Assembly (NCBI GenBank): GCA_039931065.1
Contig: JBDTSP010000003.1
Coordinates: 1-64,000, forward strand
Source of the DNA: CADEED01 sp039931065
GTDB taxonomy: Bacteria > Pseudomonadota > Gammaproteobacteria > Steroidobacterales > Steroidobacteraceae
Length of the DNA: 64,000 bases
Reading direction: 5' to 3'
Shown: positions 61,834-64,000 of the stretch, in pieces
Position numbering within the stretch: the first letter of the stretch is position 1
How the letters are laid out: every line of letters starts with the position of its first letter
The notes under the pieces: generated by a model
Databases searched by the model: none
What the model was told of the DNA's origin: nothing
What the model saw: the letters and a program-made list of their open reading frames with translations, nothing else
Made by a program: the position numbers and the translations under genes

Positions 61834-62636
61834 GTGTCGGAAAATACCCAGCGCGGCACGTTGCGCCAACCCTGCACGAGTTCGCGGTCGAGCGCGCGCC
61901 AATCGGCGCAGTTTCGTTCCACCGTTTGCCAGAAACGCGCCGAGTGGTTCATGTACCTGACGTGCGTGAGTTCATGGATGACCAGGTAGTCCACGACGTC
62001 GGGCCGCTGAAACAGCAGGCATGCATTGAGGCTGATGGTACCGCGCGCCGAACAGCTTCCCCAGCGTGAACGCTGGCGGCGGATCGCAACCTGGGAATAG
62101 GGAATGCCGTTCGACGCCGACAGCGCGGCCACACGCGGTGTGAGCCGCGGACGCGCCGCGCGCAGCAGCCACTTGCGTAACGCTTTGCGTACCGCGCTTG
62201 CGGTGCCCGCGCCGGCGCCGGTCACACTCAACATACGATCCGGTCCGTCGCCCCGCTCGACGACACGCAGCGCCCCGCTGCTGCTCGCGATGTGCAGCCT
62301 CCAGCACTCGCCCGTCGCCACGAATTCGATGGACGGCGGCGGAAATACCTGCGGCCCCGGCCGATTGCGCAGGGCGTGCGCGCGTTTGGCATCGATCCAT
62401 TCACGGTGAGCGCCAAGGAATTCCTGCACGTCGCGTGGCCGCGCCCGCGGCGGCACCACCACTTCGACGCGCGCATCCGGGTACACGCGAATCGACAGGC
62501 GGCGCGCACGCGCACTGACGCGGAAATGGGGACAGTCCCCATTTTCCTCCGCGACATCCCCGCCCAGAAGATCCAGCTGAAAATGGGGACTGTCCCCATT
62601 TCCGCTTCGTCGTTCGCGATCGCTGACTTCACTCAT
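61830..62636 (-). CDS. YgjP-like (DUF45) zinc metallopeptidase with repeat-derived N-terminal insert
   Basis: 268 residues. The C-terminal half has the zinc motif VIHELTHVRYMNHS with a downstream Glu/Asp, and SRWGSCSARGTISLN, both typical of the YgjP/SprT-related group. The ATG at 62636 overlaps the fadH stop (ATGA). Residues 11-39 (GNGDSPHFQ to ENGDCPHFR) are encoded by the palindromic repeat at 62520-62605, so the repeat has been translated in frame; NGDSPHF and NGDCPHF are the two arms. No good alternative start lies after the repeat. Function is presumably proteolytic or regulatory but unknown. Confidence 0.85.
   Translation of the reverse strand: MSEVSDRERRSGNGDSPHFQLDLLGGDVAEENGDCPHFRVSARARRLSIRVYPDARVEVVVPPRARPRDVQEFLGAHREWIDAKRAHALRNRPGPQVFPPPSIEFVATGECWRLHIASSSGALRVVERGDGPDRMLSVTGAGAGTASAVRKALRKWLLRAARPRLTPRVAALSASNGIPYSQVAIRRQRSRWGSCSARGTISLNACLLFQRPDVVDYLVIHELTHVRYMNHSARFWQTVERNCADWRALDRELVQGWRNVPRWVFSDT
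62520..62605. repeat. Long inverted repeat C inside a coding region, 27-base perfect arms
   Basis: Arms at 62520-62546 and 62579-62605 are exact inverse complements (core GGGGACAGTCCCC flanked by AAAT and ATTT), with a 32-base loop. Each arm is itself nearly palindromic, as in REPIN elements made of two inverted REP units. It lies wholly within the 5' end of the metallopeptidase gene, contributing 29 codons without a stop. Confidence 0.88.
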
Positions 62637-64000
62637 AGTTTCGACGCAAGCGTAGCGCCTTCGCGTATGGCCCGCTCGGCATCGAGCTCCGCCGCCAGCA
62701 ACGCCCCACCGATCACATGCGCCTTGCGACCCGCCGTGGCGAGCTCGGTCGCGAGCCCATTCACGGAATCCTGTCCGGCACAGACGATGACGTGGTCGAC
62801 CGCGAGCAGTTCAGGTCCCTTCGCGGAAGAGATGTGCAGTCCGGCATCGTCGATGCGTTCGTACGTGATGCCGCTGCGCATGATCACGCCGCGCGCCTTG
62901 AGCGCCGAGCGATGGATCCAGCCCGTGGTTTTTCCGAGCGTCAACCCGATCCGGGTTTCCTTGCGTTGCAGTAGATAGACCTGGCGCAGCGGGCGCGGCC
63001 GCTGCGGCGGTATCAGCCCGCCACGCGCCGTCAGCGTGCGATCGATGCCCCATTCGGCGAAGTAGTCATCTCCGGCGCGATGGGTGAGAAAGGTCGCGAC
63101 GTCGAAGCCGATGCCGCCCGCGCCGATGATGGCCACCTGGTCGCCGGCCACCCGTGCGCCCGACAGCAGGTCGGGATAGGAAATGACCTTCGGATGATCG
63201 ATGCCGTTGATGGCCGGCATTCGCGCGGAGACGCCGCTCGAGATGACGATCTCGTCGAAACCGCCGCCGGCAAGCATGGCGGCGTCGGCCGCCGAATCGA
63301 GTTCGAGCCTGACGTGCGTCAGCTCGATGCGGCGCGCGAAGTAACGCAGCGTGTCGTGGAAGTCTTCCTTGCCGGGAACTTCACGCGCATAGCGAAACTG
63401 CCCGCCGATTTCCCGCGCACGCTCGAACAGGGTCACGCGATGCCCGCGCTCTGCGAGGGTCGTCGCACAGGACAAGCCCGCAGGACCCGCACCCACCACA
63501 GCGATGCGCTTCGCCTGGGCCGTCTGCGTGATCAACAATTCCGTCTCGTATGCGGCCTGCGGATTCACCAGACAGGTGGCGCGTGCGCCCTCGAACACCT
63601 TGTCGAGGCATCCCTGGTTGCAGGCAATGCAAGTGTTTATTTCATCTTCGCGACCTTCCGCCGCCTTGCGCGGCAGCTCGGGGTCAGCCAGCAGTGGCCG
63701 CGCCATCGAGATCAGATCCGCCGCACCGCTCGCGAGCAGCGCTTCCGCTCCCTCCGCCGAATTGAAGCGATTCGTGGCGATCACCGGCAGGCGCGTCGCG
63801 GCCTTGATACGCGCCGACACCCAGCCAAACGCGCCGCGCGGCACGACACCCGCGATCGTAGGCACTCGCGCTTCATGCCAGCCGATACCCGTGTTGAGCA
63901 TGCTGGCGCCGGCCGCTTCCATCTGCGAGGCCACCCACTCGACTTCGGCCCCGGTGGAGCCGCCTTCGACCAGGTCGATGCCCGAGAGACGAAAGATGAT
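62633..64000 (-). CDS. fadH: 2,4-dienoyl-CoA reductase, NADPH (3' part)
   Basis: 455 residues visible; the 5' end lies beyond the window. The remainder of the TIM barrel ends with ATNRFNSAEGAEALLASGAA. The 4Fe-4S cysteines are in CIACNQGCLDKVFEG and the following TCLVNP. An FAD-binding domain starts at VVGAGPAGLSCATTLAERG and an NADPH-binding motif at AIIGAGGIGFDVA. The enzyme reduces 2,4-dienoyl-CoA from unsaturated fatty acids so that beta-oxidation can proceed. It is the first visible gene of a fadH-metallopeptidase-kynA-VOC unit. Confidence 0.93.
   Translation of the reverse strand: MIFRLSGIDLVEGGSTGAEVEWVASQMEAAGASMLNTGIGWHEARVPTIAGVVPRGAFGWVSARIKAATRLPVIATNRFNSAEGAEALLASGAADLISMARPLLADPELPRKAAEGREDEINTCIACNQGCLDKVFEGARATCLVNPQAAYETELLITQTAQAKRIAVVGAGPAGLSCATTLAERGHRVTLFERAREIGGQFRYAREVPGKEDFHDTLRYFARRIELTHVRLELDSAADAAMLAGGGFDEIVISSGVSARMPAINGIDHPKVISYPDLLSGARVAGDQVAIIGAGGIGFDVATFLTHRAGDDYFAEWGIDRTLTARGGLIPPQRPRPLRQVYLLQRKETRIGLTLGKTTGWIHRSALKARGVIMRSGITYERIDDAGLHISSAKGPELLAVDHVIVCAGQDSVNGLATELATAGRKAHVIGGALLAAELDAERAIREGATLASKL

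Overview
This is a GC-rich chromosomal window from a bacterium that looks gammaproteobacterial. The evidence is gene order and content. uvrC-pgsA stands next to a tRNA-Gly/Cys/Leu cluster, as in the glyW-cysT-leuZ region of E. coli. A nudJ-mnmA-purB neighbourhood is present, and there is a complete System I cytochrome c maturation operon (ccmABCDEFGHI). A Steroidobacter-like or Xanthomonas-like lineage is a guess that the sequence alone cannot settle. Genes are dense, often joined by 4-base ATGA overlaps, and almost everything is ordinary chromosomal metabolism; I see no prophage, insertion sequence or CRISPR array.

Layout. Positions 1-6.2 kb hold the start of a cyclic-nucleotide-binding protein, a bifunctional beta-oxidation enzyme, an endonuclease/exonuclease/phosphatase protein, an orphan TIR-like protein, a small unknown protein and a secreted subtilase with a sorting-type C-terminus. 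Positions 6.3-11.1 kb look accessory: a decayed GH43 glycosidase, an SMP-30 lactonase-like protein, a 17-base G tract directly before a ThuA-like gene, an aldo/keto reductase and a glyoxalase-fold protein with a histone-like lysine tail. Positions 11.1-15.3 kb hold a second beta-oxidation pair (multifunctional enzyme then thiolase). Positions 15.3-29.5 kb form one long minus-strand array: UDGb, uvrC, pgsA, a LOG-family gene, three tRNAs, ccmABCDEFGHI, a MaoC-type hydratase, an MFS-fold transporter and a MATE transporter.

Positions 29.5-35.1 kb carry isocitrate dehydrogenase and class II DAHP synthase, then divergently a lysine-catabolism pair (saccharopine dehydrogenase and aminoadipate semialdehyde dehydrogenase). 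Positions 35.2-38.3 kb hold a PhoPQ-like two-component system with a PepSY protein and a glycine-zipper protein. Positions 38.4-47.8 kb hold fumC-nudL-mazG, purB, a PLD-like protein, nudJ, mnmA and acnA. Positions 47.9-57.5 kb hold a CreD-like protein, a HAD phosphatase, a cyclic-di-GMP pair (periplasmic propeller-GGDEF and PAS-degenerate GGDEF-EAL) preceded by a perfect CRP-type site, and a lipoprotein subtilase with a hexapeptide tail.

Positions 57.5-60.3 kb contain the most system-like module: a NrtR-type Nudix regulator divergent from an SPFH protein and an atypical NAD kinase, with a 29-bp palindrome between the two promoters. Positions 60.3-64 kb carry a frameshifted glyoxalase-like gene, tryptophan 2,3-dioxygenase, a YgjP-like metallopeptidase whose N-terminus is interrupted in frame by a palindromic repeat, and the 3' part of 2,4-dienoyl-CoA reductase. 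Three long inverted repeats and two recurrent TAG-containing octamers are genome-scale features worth counting.
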